This document shows positions 15,091 through 23,228 of a DNA stretch of 26,238 nt, piece after piece (position 1 is the stretch's first letter; the number at the start of each line of letters is the position of its first letter). The stretch spans positions 21,955-48,192 of the forward strand of contig DYHY01000009.1 of assembly GCA_020723935.1 (NCBI GenBank). Reading direction: 5' to 3'. The notes under the pieces are model-generated. The model had not been told where the DNA came from, made no database searches, and saw only the letters and a program-made list of their open reading frames with translations. This DNA is from Candidatus Micrarchaeum sp. (GTDB lineage: Archaea; SpSt-1190; DYHY01). Position numbers and translations under genes: made by a program.

Positions 15091-15177
15091 GCCGAGATAG
15101 CGAAGCCCGGTCAACGCGCCAGCCTTGAGAGCTGGTTTCCCTTCGGGGATGCATGGGTTCAAATCCCATTCTCGGCG
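15091..15177 (+). tRNA. tRNA-Ser (anticodon TGA)
   Basis: An 87-base tRNA with a long variable arm. The acceptor GCCGAGA (15091-15097) pairs with TCTCGGC (15170-15176), and the discriminator is G. The anticodon stem CCAGC/GCTGG encloses loop CTTGAGA, anticodon TGA at 15126-15128, reading UCA. The variable arm is TCCC TTC GGGGA, and the T arm ATGGG TTCAAAT CCCAT. CCA is not encoded (GCCT follows the stem). A TATA box lies about 27 bp upstream. Confidence 0.96.
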
Positions 15178-15319
15178 CCTCGCCAATCTTATAGCCTCAT
15201 TTCCTGGCTCGGCGCCGAACCTCGCCAAAACAACAGCCACGATTCGGTCCGGCTCAGCTCTGCGCGCGACATTCCCGCCAGCGAACCTCCTATAAACCGG
15301 GCGCCCGGGATTTCGGAGA

Positions 15320-15832
15320 ATGGCCGGCGACCCGTCCCTCCTCGCGCAGATAACCGACGAGAGCCTCGGCATCAGGTCCGAGAAATGCAAGGGCTACGGC
15401 CTCAGGCGCGCGGCGCGGGCCGTCCTCTCCGACTCGAGGGGGCGCATCGCCCTGATGAACGTCTCCAGGTGGAAGTACCACAAGCTCCCCGGCGGAGGGC
15501 TTGAGGAGGGGGAGACGATCGCGGGCGCCCTCAAAAGGGAGATTTTGGAAGAGGCCGGATGCGGCGCGAAGATCGGCGCGAGCATCGGGACGATAGTCGA
15601 GGTCCGGGCGAGGTTCAAGCTCGTCTAGGTGTCCTACTGCTTCCGCGCCCGGGCGGGAAGGCAGGCGCTTGAAAAGGGGGAGCGCCTCGCGGGCTTCGGG
15701 CTGGAATTGGCCCCGCTGCGCGAGGCGATCGGGATCCTTGAGCGGGACTGGCCCGCAAATTACAAGGGGAAGTTCATCGTGGAAAGGGACCTTGCGTTCC
15801 TCAGGAAGGCTGCGCAAGGGAGCCCCCGCTAG
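15320..15832 (+). CDS. Nudix hydrolase interrupted by an in-frame TAG
   Basis: Nudix enzymes hydrolyse nucleoside diphosphates linked to another moiety. The full Nudix box is seen at residues 59-81: G-x5-E-x7-REILEEAGC, with all catalytic Glu residues. The frame stops at a TAG (15626-15628) after RARFKLV, then continues without a break as VSYCFRARAGRQALEKGE to a second stop at 15832. The continuation has the strand-plus-helix pattern expected of the C-terminal half of a Nudix domain, for a total near 170 residues, the usual size. Without it the product would be 102 residues and lack the last strands. A CAG-to-TAG change would explain it. CCTATAAAC about 26 bp upstream of ATG 15320 marks a leaderless start. 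Confidence 0.75.
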
Positions 15833-15882
15833 CCGCAAAACAATCGAAGCATTTTATACCTCGGGCGCGCCATCCCCTGCAT

Positions 15883-16626
15883 ATGGGAGAGCTGCGCGAA
15901 ACAGTCTCGGAACTACTCGATCTTGCCCAGAAGAAGGTCCAGGACGTCCTGCGCGAGGACGCCGCGAGGAAGGAGATCTCGCGCTCGGTCGGCGCGCTCC
16001 TTCGCGACGCCGGGGCGCGCGTCGCCTTCGTCTCGCAGGAGACGGGGAGGATAGACCTGTCGACGGCGCCCGACCTCACCGTCGCCTTCCTGGACATCGA
16101 TTCGGCCGCCGGGTTCCTGCGCGGCCCGCGCGTGATCCCGGCGTGCTCGGCGATCTCCATCCTAGACGGGACGGCGCCGCACTTCTCCGACTGCCTCGCC
16201 TGCGGGATCATAGAGCATTCGAGCGGGCGCACGTGGATGGCCGAGAGGAGGCGGGGCCTCTCGTTCGCGATGGGCATAGCGAGGACCTCGGGCGCGGGGG
16301 AACTGTCCGATGAGTCATTCGCGGTCTCGGATTTCCCGATGCCGCACGCCCTCAACTTCGGCTCGCCCGCCCTGCACCTAGCCGGCGTCTCCAGCGGAAT
16401 CTTCGACGTCTTCGCGGGGAGAAGCGTCCCAGCGGCCGCCCTCTCGGCGGGGTACCTCGCGGTCAGGGAGGCGGGCGGGGCGGTCGTCGAGCCCGAGACC
16501 GGGACAGACATCGGGCCGATAGCCTTCCACTTCGACGAGAGATACCAGGCCGTCGCGGGCGCGACCGCCGGAATCGCGGGCGGGGCCTGCCGCTTCTTCC
16601 GCGCGAAAAAAGAGGAAGAAGAATAG
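15883..16626 (+). CDS. Inositol-monophosphatase-like protein with degenerate metal sites
   Basis: A 247-residue member of the IMPase/FBPase fold by its strand and motif order. SQETG (E53) is in place of the usual GEE-S-G. Residues 70-81, LDIDSAAGFLRG, align with DPLDGTTNFVHG, so the first metal-binding Asp is Leu while the second (D73) remains. The late W-D-x-A-A motif appears as SVPAAALSAGYLAVREAGG (181-199), without its Asp. Loss of two metal ligands suggests it no longer works as a phosphatase, or uses another metal arrangement. TTTATAC about 27 bp before the ATG gives a leaderless start. It is next to tRNA-Ala and follows the Nudix gene by 50 bp. Family by pattern, function unknown. Confidence 0.65.
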   Translation: MGELRETVSELLDLAQKKVQDVLREDAARKEISRSVGALLRDAGARVAFVSQETGRIDLSTAPDLTVAFLDIDSAAGFLRGPRVIPACSAISILDGTAPHFSDCLACGIIEHSSGRTWMAERRRGLSFAMGIARTSGAGELSDESFAVSDFPMPHALNFGSPALHLAGVSSGIFDVFAGRSVPAAALSAGYLAVREAGGAVVEPETGTDIGPIAFHFDERYQAVAGATAGIAGGACRFFRAKKEEEE

Positions 16627-16662
16627 GGCCGACCGGACCTTGGGCGGGGCGGAGCCCCTCGC

Positions 16663-16687
16663 GGTTTGGGTGGACTGGACGGGAGTC
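16663..16687. repeat. Detached copy of the tRNA-Ala 3' end (25 bp)
   Basis: Exactly matches 16775-16799. The repeat covers the 3' half of the T arm and the 3' acceptor strand of tRNA-Ala plus 8 flanking bases. It is the form left by integration at a tRNA gene or by a short tandem duplication. The rest of the tRNA is not present here. Confidence 0.85.
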
Positions 16688-16752
16688 AAATGCTCCTCGG
16701 GGCACCTCCCTCCGTCGGCCCGTGACGGTCCGCTTTCTTTTCCCGTCAAAGG

Positions 16753-16774
16753 CTTTTCTTTCCGGAAAGAAAAG
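16753..16774. terminator. Perfect 22-bp palindrome beyond the tRNA-Ala 3' end
   Basis: CTTTTCTTTCC followed at once by its exact reverse complement. It lies 9 bp beyond the 3' end of tRNA-Ala on the minus strand, directly next to the 25-bp repeat. It could act as a terminator or a protein-binding site. Confidence 0.45.
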
Positions 16775-16782
16775 GGTTTGGG

Positions 16783-16854
16783 TGGACTGGACGGGAGTCG
16801 AACCCGTGACCACCGCGTTGCGAACGCGGCGTTCTACCACTGAACTACCAGCCC
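16783..16854 (-). tRNA. tRNA-Ala (anticodon CGC)
   Basis: A 72-base tRNA. The acceptor GGGCTGG pairs with CCAGTCC with a G3-U70 wobble, the alanine identity element, and the discriminator is A. The anticodon stem CCGCG/CGCGG encloses TTCGCAA, anticodon CGC, reading GCG. The T arm is CGGG TTCGACT CCCG. CCA is not encoded. No clear TATA box is seen 25-30 bp upstream; a TATTAAAG near 16943-16950 on the minus strand would leave a long leader. Confidence 0.96.
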
Positions 16855-16949
16855 CTGGTTTCTTCCGGGTAGGCAGCTCAGCGGCCTCGCGGCAACCACA
16901 ACTACCTGCCAAGTGTGAGTGAAAGGACGGCCTTCCCGACGTCTTTAAT

Positions 16950-18115
16950 ATGTTTCGATGCCCGCGGAACCGGGCAGCCCGCCCCCCGGGAGTAAACCTC
17001 ACCATTATAAAATGGTCGCCGGAAAAAGCCCCGATAAAGCCCGCAAAAGAAGCCGCCGTCACGGTACCGACTCTCGCCCTCGCGTTCTCGCTCGTCCTCT
17101 TCTCCTGCGCGGCGCCGGGGCCCAGGCCGCCTTCCGAACGCACGCCCTCCGCCGCCGACGAGGGGACGAGGTCCGCCGCCGCGGTCCGCAGGCTCACGCA
17201 GATAGGCTACAGCGGGAAGAGCGTCTGCGGCACCTTCGACGACGGAGAGGTCGCCTGCAGCGGCGCGCTCGCCAACTACGCCTCGGGCGAGGGCGCGGCT
17301 TCCGCGATAATGCCCTTCGTCGAGGGGGTACTTGCGGAGGCGGGCATCCCCTGCCGCAGGGCTCCTCGGCGATCGTCTCCTACAATTCCAGCCCCGCAAA
17401 CCCGCTAGGCATCGAGACCGGGGAGGCAGTAGCCGTCGCCGGAGCCGACGGCTTCACGCCCGACTACATCAGGATCTTCGTTAGGCGCGACCTTCCCGTC
17501 ACGCACGCGGTTGAGACAGGTGCGCACGAGGCCGTCCACGAGTTCAGGTACCTCGCGGCGCAGCCCACGAGCGCGATAAGGGACTATTCGGCCGCCGCCT
17601 TTCCGGACCTCAAGTTCGACTGGTTCGACCTCCAGCTGGACTCCATCCAGCTGCCGCAGGAGGTCAAGGACTACATCTGGTTCGTCCTCTTGCTCGAGGA
17701 GGGCCTCGCGAACCTGGGCTCCCGGCGCGCGATGGAGGCGATCGCCGCGCACAGGGATCCCGCCTTCGCCGGCGCCGCATACAACCAGCTGGCATCTTCC
17801 TACGCCAACATGCAAGGCCCTGAGAGGCACGCCGCAGGGGAGCAGGCGGCCTGGGCCCTCGCCTGCTACGACGCGGCGGCCAAGGCGGACCTTTCCGCCC
17901 TCGCGGCGGACCCCTCGAGCTGGGATGCGCACCGGAGCTTCGACGAGCGGGCCTACGCCCTGCTGACCGGGGCGATTGACTCCGCCGCCCAGATAAGGTC
18001 GCCGGCCGGGCTTTACGGCAATTCGGTCTACCTGCTCGTCACTTCCCCTCCGCAGGACCTTGTGGGCTGCATTGACGCGAACGCAAGGAACGCCAGCGTC
18101 CTCCCGGAAAGGTGA
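16950..18115 (+). CDS. Putative lipoprotein zinc metallopeptidase (frameshifted as sequenced)
   Basis: The first frame encodes a hydrophobic signal ending in a lipobox-like LVLFSC (about 17083-17109), then runs to about 17350. The rest lies in the -1 frame to 18115. One extra C in the run at 17348-17351 joins them (…AGIP-LPQGSSAIVSY…). The second part has HEAVH (17525-17539), the HExxH zinc motif, and LLEEGLANLGS about 50 residues later, a possible third ligand, so a membrane-anchored metallopeptidase is likely. The start is unclear. ATG 16950 gives a long basic lead before the signal. A TATA box at about 17004-17011 would put transcription near 17030, where the next in-frame candidate is a non-standard ATA at 17034 that would start an ideal signal peptide. 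Confidence 0.65.
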
Positions 18116-18199
18116 CCTCACCCCGCCTGCACAATTGCGTGCAACCGCCTTCTTGAGGCAGTCTTAAAAATTGGGGCTAGCGCCCTTCCCGCAATCCAC

Positions 18200-21013
18200 A
18201 TGGAAGATACAGGCAGCATCCCGACGGTCCGGATTCCCGCGCAGGCCGCGGAATGGGAGAAGAAGGGTTTGTTCCGGGCGGACGTCCTCCCTGGCAGGCG
18301 CAAGTTCTTCCTTACATTCCCGTTCCCCTACGTGAACGGCGCGATGCACATGGGCCACGGCTTCACCTTCACGCGCCTGGACGTGGCAGCCCGCTACCAC
18401 AGGCTCAGAGGGGAGAACGTCCTCTTCCCGTTCGGCTTCCACGCCACGGGCGAGCCGATCGCGGGCGTCGCCGCGCGCCTCAAGGCGGGCGACCCGAAGC
18501 AGAGGCAGATACTCCTGGACGGCGGGGTCCTGGCAGAGGAGATAGAGAGCTTCAAGGATCCGGTCTTCATAGTCAACTACTGGCGCGCCATATTCAAGGA
18601 CACCGTCACCGCGATCGGCGGGTCCATTGACTGGCGCCGCTCCTTCGTCACGACCACCCTGACGCCCACCTTCTCGCGCTTCATCGAGTGGCAGTACAAC
18701 ACGCTGAGGAAGCTGGGCTACGTCGTGCAAGGGACGCACCCGGTTGTCTACTGCCTCAACGACCAGAGCCCGACGGGGGACCACGACAGGCTCTACGGAG
18801 AGGGGGCGAGCCCTGAGGAATATGTCCTCGTCAAGTTCAGGCTAGAGGGTGCGGGGGAAGTCCTCCCGTGCGGCACGCTGCGCCCAGAGACGATGTTCGG
18901 GGCGACGAACCTGTGGATCAATAATGAGGGAAAATACCTCAGGATCCGCGTCGACGGCAAGGAGGAGTGGATCGTCGGCGAGCCGACGGCGAGGAAGCTG
19001 GAGAACCAGCTCCGCAAAGTTGAGGTCCTCGGCCCGGTGGACCCGAAAGCCCTCATAGGGAAGAATGTGACTAACCCCGTGAACGGGAGGGCGATGCCCG
19101 TCCTCCCCGCCCCGTTCGTGGATCCCGCCCACGCCAGCGGCGTCGTGGTCTCCGTCCAGGCGCACGCGCCCTACGACTACATCGCGCTCCAGGATTACCT
19201 CAAGGCAGCCCCTTTTGCCGGGAAGATAAAACCGATCGTCCTCATAGAGACGGCGGAGTTCAAGGGGACCGTCCCCGCCGAGGAGATCTGCAGGCGCGAG
19301 GGGATAGCGAGCCAGGCCGACGAGGCGAAGCTTGAGAAGGCGACCTCCTCGATATACAAGACGGAGTTCCACACAGGAAGGCTCCTCCCGATCACGGGGA
19401 AGTACGCGGGGATGCCGGTCTCCGAATGCAAGGACAGGCTCGCCGCCGACTTCGTCTCCGCCGGATGGGCCGACAGGATATGGGAGTGCTCCGAGAAGGT
19501 GGTCTGCCGCTGCAACAACCGCTGCATCGTCAAGATCCTGGAGAACCAGTGGTTCCTCAAGTTCTCCGACGAGGAATGGAAGGCGCGCGTGAGGGAATGC
19601 GTCGCGGGGATGGCGTTCTACCCGGACACGATACGCCCGCAGTTCGAGAACACGATCAACTGGCTCAAGGACAAGGCATGCGCGAGGCGCAGCGGCCTTG
19701 GCACCCCCCTCCCCTGGGACAAGGGATGGATAGTTGAGACGCTCTCGGACTCGGTGATCTACATGGCCTACTACACGATCGCACACATAATATCGCGCGA
19801 CGGCGTGAGGGTGGAGGACATGACCGACGATCTCCTCGACTACGTCTTCCGCGACGGGGGGCGGCCGCCGGGAGCGAAGGGCTGGGCCGACGAGATGAGG
19901 GAGAGCTTCCTGTACTGGTACCCGGTGGACCTGCGCGGCAGCGGCAAGGACCTCGTCCAGAACCACTTGACATACTACCTGTTCCACCACGTGGCGCTCT
20001 TCGGGAAGAAGGGCTGGCCCGCCGCGATAACGGTGAACGGCTACGTGAACGTCGAGGGCGAGAAGATGTCCAAATCCAAGGGCAACTTCGTCACCCTGCG
20101 CGAGGCGCTGGAGACGTACGGCGCGGACGCCGTGCGCTTCTCCCTCGTGCACGCTTCCGACGGCTTCGAGGACCCAGACTGGAGGCGCTCGGACGCGGAG
20201 TCCATACTGGCCAAGATCCGCTCCTTCGTCTCGGGCGCTTCCCAGATTCCCGACGGAGGGCAAGACCCGCACCTAGATTCCTGGCTTTCCGCAAGCCTCG
20301 GCCGGCACGTCGCGGACGCCGCCGAAGCGTACTCCCAGATAAGGACCCGCTCCGCGATGCAGGCGGCGTTCTTCGGCGCGGTGGAGGACCTGCGCTGGTA
20401 CCAGAGGCGGGGGGGGTCCAACGGTGAGCTCGTCCGTGAATATTACAGGACGCTCGCGACAATACTGTCGCCCGTGATTCCCTTCGCCGCCGAGGAAATA
20501 TGGAAGGAGCTGGGCGAGAAAGGGTTCGCTTCGCAAGCAGCATGGCCCGAAGCAACTAGCCCTTCCAACTCTTCAATATTCCCTGCGGAAGAGCTTATCG
20601 AGCGCACCCTGTCGGACGCCAAGACCGTCTCGGGCCTCGTGGGGAAGCCTTTCTCGAGGGCGTATGTCTATTCCGCGCCGGAATGGAAGCACACGCTTCT
20701 TTCCGTCGTCCGGGACAACGCAGGCAAGCCCGCGCAGGAGGTGATTGCGGCCGCGATGAGGGTGCCGCGGATAAAGGCGGCCGGAGGGGAAGCGGTCCCG
20801 CTCATACAAAAGCTCCTCAAGAATCCCGCCGGGATCCGGAGCGAGGGGCCGAACGCCGAGGAGGAATACCGCGTGCTCAAGTCTGCCGAAGGCTTCCTCT
20901 CCCGCGAGCTGGGGAAGGAGGTCGCCGTTGAGCGGGCCGATGCTCCGTCGCACGATCCGGCCAAAAAGAGCCGCGTGGCGCTCCCGGGGAAGCCCGCGAT
21001 TTTCCTGGAGTGA
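18200..21013 (+). CDS. leuS: Leucyl-tRNA synthetase, archaeal type
   Basis: Class I synthetase charging tRNA-Leu, 937 residues, the size of archaeal/eukaryotic LeuRS. HMGH (50-53) is the HIGH motif in PFPYVNGAMHMGH. The editing domain carries GTLRPETMFGATN and the aspartate region HAPYDYIALQDY. CRCNNRC lies between the editing and catalytic halves. The KMSKS motif is at residues about 622-626 (EKMSKSKGNFV), followed by GADAVRFSL. The anticodon-binding and C-terminal domains are complete. No frame disruption occurs over 2.8 kb. CTTAAAAAT about 35 bp upstream of the ATG is a probable TATA box. It is probably transcribed independently of the metallopeptidase gene before it. Confidence 0.97.
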   Translation: MEDTGSIPTVRIPAQAAEWEKKGLFRADVLPGRRKFFLTFPFPYVNGAMHMGHGFTFTRLDVAARYHRLRGENVLFPFGFHATGEPIAGVAARLKAGDPKQRQILLDGGVLAEEIESFKDPVFIVNYWRAIFKDTVTAIGGSIDWRRSFVTTTLTPTFSRFIEWQYNTLRKLGYVVQGTHPVVYCLNDQSPTGDHDRLYGEGASPEEYVLVKFRLEGAGEVLPCGTLRPETMFGATNLWINNEGKYLRIRVDGKEEWIVGEPTARKLENQLRKVEVLGPVDPKALIGKNVTNPVNGRAMPVLPAPFVDPAHASGVVVSVQAHAPYDYIALQDYLKAAPFAGKIKPIVLIETAEFKGTVPAEEICRREGIASQADEAKLEKATSSIYKTEFHTGRLLPITGKYAGMPVSECKDRLAADFVSAGWADRIWECSEKVVCRCNNRCIVKILENQWFLKFSDEEWKARVRECVAGMAFYPDTIRPQFENTINWLKDKACARRSGLGTPLPWDKGWIVETLSDSVIYMAYYTIAHIISRDGVRVEDMTDDLLDYVFRDGGRPPGAKGWADEMRESFLYWYPVDLRGSGKDLVQNHLTYYLFHHVALFGKKGWPAAITVNGYVNVEGEKMSKSKGNFVTLREALETYGADAVRFSLVHASDGFEDPDWRRSDAESILAKIRSFVSGASQIPDGGQDPHLDSWLSASLGRHVADAAEAYSQIRTRSAMQAAFFGAVEDLRWYQRRGGSNGELVREYYRTLATILSPVIPFAAEEIWKELGEKGFASQAAWPEATSPSNSSIFPAEELIERTLSDAKTVSGLVGKPFSRAYVYSAPEWKHTLLSVVRDNAGKPAQEVIAAAMRVPRIKAAGGEAVPLIQKLLKNPAGIRSEGPNAEEEYRVLKSAEGFLSRELGKEVAVERADAPSHDPAKKSRVALPGKPAIFLE

Positions 21014-21063
21014 GCCGACGGGGGCGTGGAAAGTATTTATACCACGGAGGCGGAGCCCCGGGC

Positions 21064-21420
21064 ATGGTGACAACCTCGCAGGACCCCTCGGGGAAATTCC
21101 GGCTCAAGCCCCTGAAGGACAAGAGCGACGACGTCATGGAGGTCGGCCTCGCGGGCCAAGACGACGAGAAGAAGTACGTCGTGGAAGTCAAGGTACTGAG
21201 CAAGCTCCAGGACGTGGACTGGTGCATTGAGGCGTACAAGAAGGGCAACCGGATGATAATGATAAACACCCAGCCGATGACGACCGCCAAGAACAAAGAG
21301 GGCGAGCTCAAGCGCGCGGAGGACAGGATAAAGCTCCAGGTGGAAAAGACCGGGCGCATCATGAGGCTGGGCGGGACATGGCTCCTGCTCATACCTAACG
21401 AGATAGAGATCCTCGATTAG
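21064..21420 (+). CDS. SepF-like cell division protein
   Basis: A 118-residue protein with the SepF/DUF552 core: KYVVEVKVLSKLQDVDWCIE, KKGNRMIMINTQPM, a helix (KRAEDRIKLQVEKTG) and GGTWLLLIPNEIEIL. In archaea with FtsZ, SepF anchors FtsZ to the membrane through an N-terminal amphipathic helix. Here the N-terminus (MVTTSQDPSGKFRLKP) is short and not obviously amphipathic, so membrane binding is unproven. TATTTATAC about 26 bp upstream of the ATG supports a leaderless start. No ftsZ gene is in the window. Confidence 0.75.
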   Translation: MVTTSQDPSGKFRLKPLKDKSDDVMEVGLAGQDDEKKYVVEVKVLSKLQDVDWCIEAYKKGNRMIMINTQPMTTAKNKEGELKRAEDRIKLQVEKTGRIMRLGGTWLLLIPNEIEILD

Positions 21421-21444
21421 ACGGGGCAAGATTTCACGCTCTCC

Positions 21445-22161
21445 TTGGGAAAGAAAACGATTGGCTTGGGCCTTGTGTTGCAGCGCCCTCTCAATTACTC
21501 GGCAGTCCCCGTCGAGGAGCTCGCGGTCCTGGTGCTTTCCCTGGAGGACGATGCCCTGGCGTTCGGGGAGCCGGGACGGGTGATCCTCTGGAAGCCGGAC
21601 GCCGTCGTCGCGTATTCCCTTTCCGCGGCAAGGCGGCCGTCGGGCCCTATAGAATATTCGGTCTCGCGCATCCGGTCGCCCGAGCGGACGGTCCGCCCGG
21701 ACATATTCGAAGCCTACCGCAGAGCCTCCCCCTTCTTCGGAAGGGGGCCTTCCGCAGTCGTTTCCTACCGCGGCGCCTCCCCGTACGGGATAGCGATAGG
21801 CTCGCCTTATTCCCCGGCGCCCGCTTCACGCGGAGGATATTCCCAAGACCCTTCTGAAGGGCGGCCTCAGCAGGCGATCTCTCCTTACCTTGGCGCCCTG
21901 GCCGTCAACCCCTTCCGCGTGTCCAGGAAATCCCAGTCCGAGATTGGCTACGGGGTCCTGGGGCGGACCTGGATAGGGACTAGCGAGATAGAGATACTAG
22001 ACACCCTCCAGGGGGCGGCGTTCGAGGAGGTCCTCCTGCACGAGCAGATGCACCAGCTCCATCCGGGGGCAAGCGAGCAGGAGATAAGGAGGCTGACCGC
22101 GACAACCCTCCTTTCCAGCGGCCGCGCCCCGATATTCCACCAGCCGGCCTACCAGGCCTGA
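21445..22161 (+). CDS. Putative minigluzincin-like metallopeptidase
   Basis: 238 residues if begun at TTG 21445. Other in-frame starts are TTG 21466, GTG 21475 and TTG 21478, and no promoter box decides. The middle (about 85-150) is rich in Pro, Ser, Tyr and Gly and looks disordered. The C-terminal domain carries HEQMH (199-203) followed by PGASEQEI. This is an HExxH zinc motif with nearby Glu residues (E211, E213), as in small gluzincins. No signal peptide is seen, so it is probably intracellular. It follows the SepF-like gene by 24 bp and may share its transcript. The substrate is unknown. Confidence 0.65.
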   Translation: MGKKTIGLGLVLQRPLNYSAVPVEELAVLVLSLEDDALAFGEPGRVILWKPDAVVAYSLSAARRPSGPIEYSVSRIRSPERTVRPDIFEAYRRASPFFGRGPSAVVSYRGASPYGIAIGSPYSPAPASRGGYSQDPSEGRPQQAISPYLGALAVNPFRVSRKSQSEIGYGVLGRTWIGTSEIEILDTLQGAAFEEVLLHEQMHQLHPGASEQEIRRLTATTLLSSGRAPIFHQPAYQA

Positions 22162-22213
22162 GAAGGCGGCAAGGGGAAAGCCCGCCCGGCTTCGCGAAGA
22201 AAGTAAGTCTTTT
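22162..22213. terminator. Short convergent intergenic region with a hairpin
   Basis: Between two convergent stops. CTTCGCGAAG (about 22191-22200) is a perfect 10-bp palindrome followed by AAAGTAAGTCTTTTT. A weak two-way terminator is likely. Confidence 0.35.
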
Positions 22214-23128
22214 TCAGCGCTTCTTGTGGTGCTGCAGGCGTTCCGCTTCCTCGTCCTTGTTCTTCCTCATTGAGAGGAAGTAGTAGGCCGCCCCGCCGAC
22301 GACGACCGCCACTATCACGCCGCCGAGTATCAGCCCCGCGGATCCCGAGGATCCCCTGGTCTGCTGGCCGCTAGTGGTTGGCGTGTAGGCGGGCTCCTGG
22401 GGATTCCCGGGCGCGGCGGCCGCCGGAGCCGCGCAGGCCCCCTGCGAGCATTCGAGGCCCGGGCAGCAGCCGGATATCGCCGTGCACGCGGCGCCGCTGC
22501 CGGCGCACTGCGCCGGAGCCCCCGCGGGCGTCGAGTAATAGGTGAACTCGTCGGAGCCCGCCCCGTAGTCCTTCGCCTGGGCCAAGACCGGCGAGCACTG
22601 CGGATAGGCCGGGAAGAGCGCCCAGATGACGTTGTCCGCGGCCGCCTTCATCTGCTTGGCGTTCTGGTTGGGGTTGAACGAGACGGCGGTCTTGAATGAG
22701 AGGGAGCTCCCTGGCTGCATGACGTAGTACCCGCAGGCGCTCGCCCCGGTGGTGTACGCCCTGTCGACCGCCTTGGTCCACTGGCCGATGTCCACCTTCG
22801 CGCCGTCCGAGTACGTGAAGATCGGGACGATGTATCCGTCATTGGACGAGGATATCCCCAGGGGCGACTTGGCCCTGTTGGTGACCTTCACGATGAAATC
22901 GAGCTTGCCGCTCGTCGCATCGGAGTAGGTGTGGGAGAGCGAGATCAAATACGGCGACCCGGCGACGCAGTTGCTGGCGTCGGGATCCGGGTACCTCCCG
23001 GACGGGCAGGCGTCGGCCGAGAAGGCCGGGGCGGCGAGGAACGAGAGCGCGGCGAGGATCGCCGCTAGCGCCACGAAAACCGCTCTGAAACTAGGCCTTT
23101 CTTTCACTGTTACTTCGGACGGTTGCAT
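22214..23128 (-). CDS. Secreted, C-terminally anchored surface protein
   Basis: 304 residues from ATG 23128, which has a TATA-like TTAATAAAA about 25 bp upstream; the frame is open further upstream. A signal peptide covers about residues 15-38 (FVALAAILAALSFLAAPAFSA). The globular region is beta-rich, with paired Cys (CPSGRYPDPDASNC). A small Cys-rich module follows (CAGSGAACTAISGCCPGLEC to GACA), like EGF/knottin-type CC-x-GLxC modules. A Pro/Ala/Thr linker, one membrane helix (GLILGGVIVAVVVGGAAYYFL) and a basic tail end the protein. The outward domain is therefore tethered by the C-terminal helix. No family is recognised. It is the last GC-rich gene before the AT-rich island. Confidence 0.8.
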   Translation of the reverse strand: MQPSEVTVKERPSFRAVFVALAAILAALSFLAAPAFSADACPSGRYPDPDASNCVAGSPYLISLSHTYSDATSGKLDFIVKVTNRAKSPLGISSSNDGYIVPIFTYSDGAKVDIGQWTKAVDRAYTTGASACGYYVMQPGSSLSFKTAVSFNPNQNAKQMKAAADNVIWALFPAYPQCSPVLAQAKDYGAGSDEFTYYSTPAGAPAQCAGSGAACTAISGCCPGLECSQGACAAPAAAAPGNPQEPAYTPTTSGQQTRGSSGSAGLILGGVIVAVVVGGAAYYFLSMRKNKDEEAERLQHHKKR

Positions 23129-23228
23129 CAGGCTCGTTTCGCGGGGGGTTTTATTAATATTTGCAAGGCGCTCTCTGTCGCAATAACGGGTGATGATTCT
23201 CAAGTCGAATGCAGGTGATAAGGCGGTT

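Noticed and set aside
8889-15628. Pyrrolysine or general TAG recoding
   Set aside because: Several intact genes in the window end in TAG, and no pyl genes or CTA-anticodon tRNA are seen. Kept only as a question for the two genes concerned.
16663-16745. A second complete tRNA gene at the detached repeat
   Set aside because: Only the 3' T-arm and acceptor part match; no 5' acceptor, D arm or anticodon arm can be folded.
18842-20272. Open frame of 476 codons antisense to leuS
   Set aside because: High GC content produces long antisense open frames; the leuS strand has complete motifs throughout.
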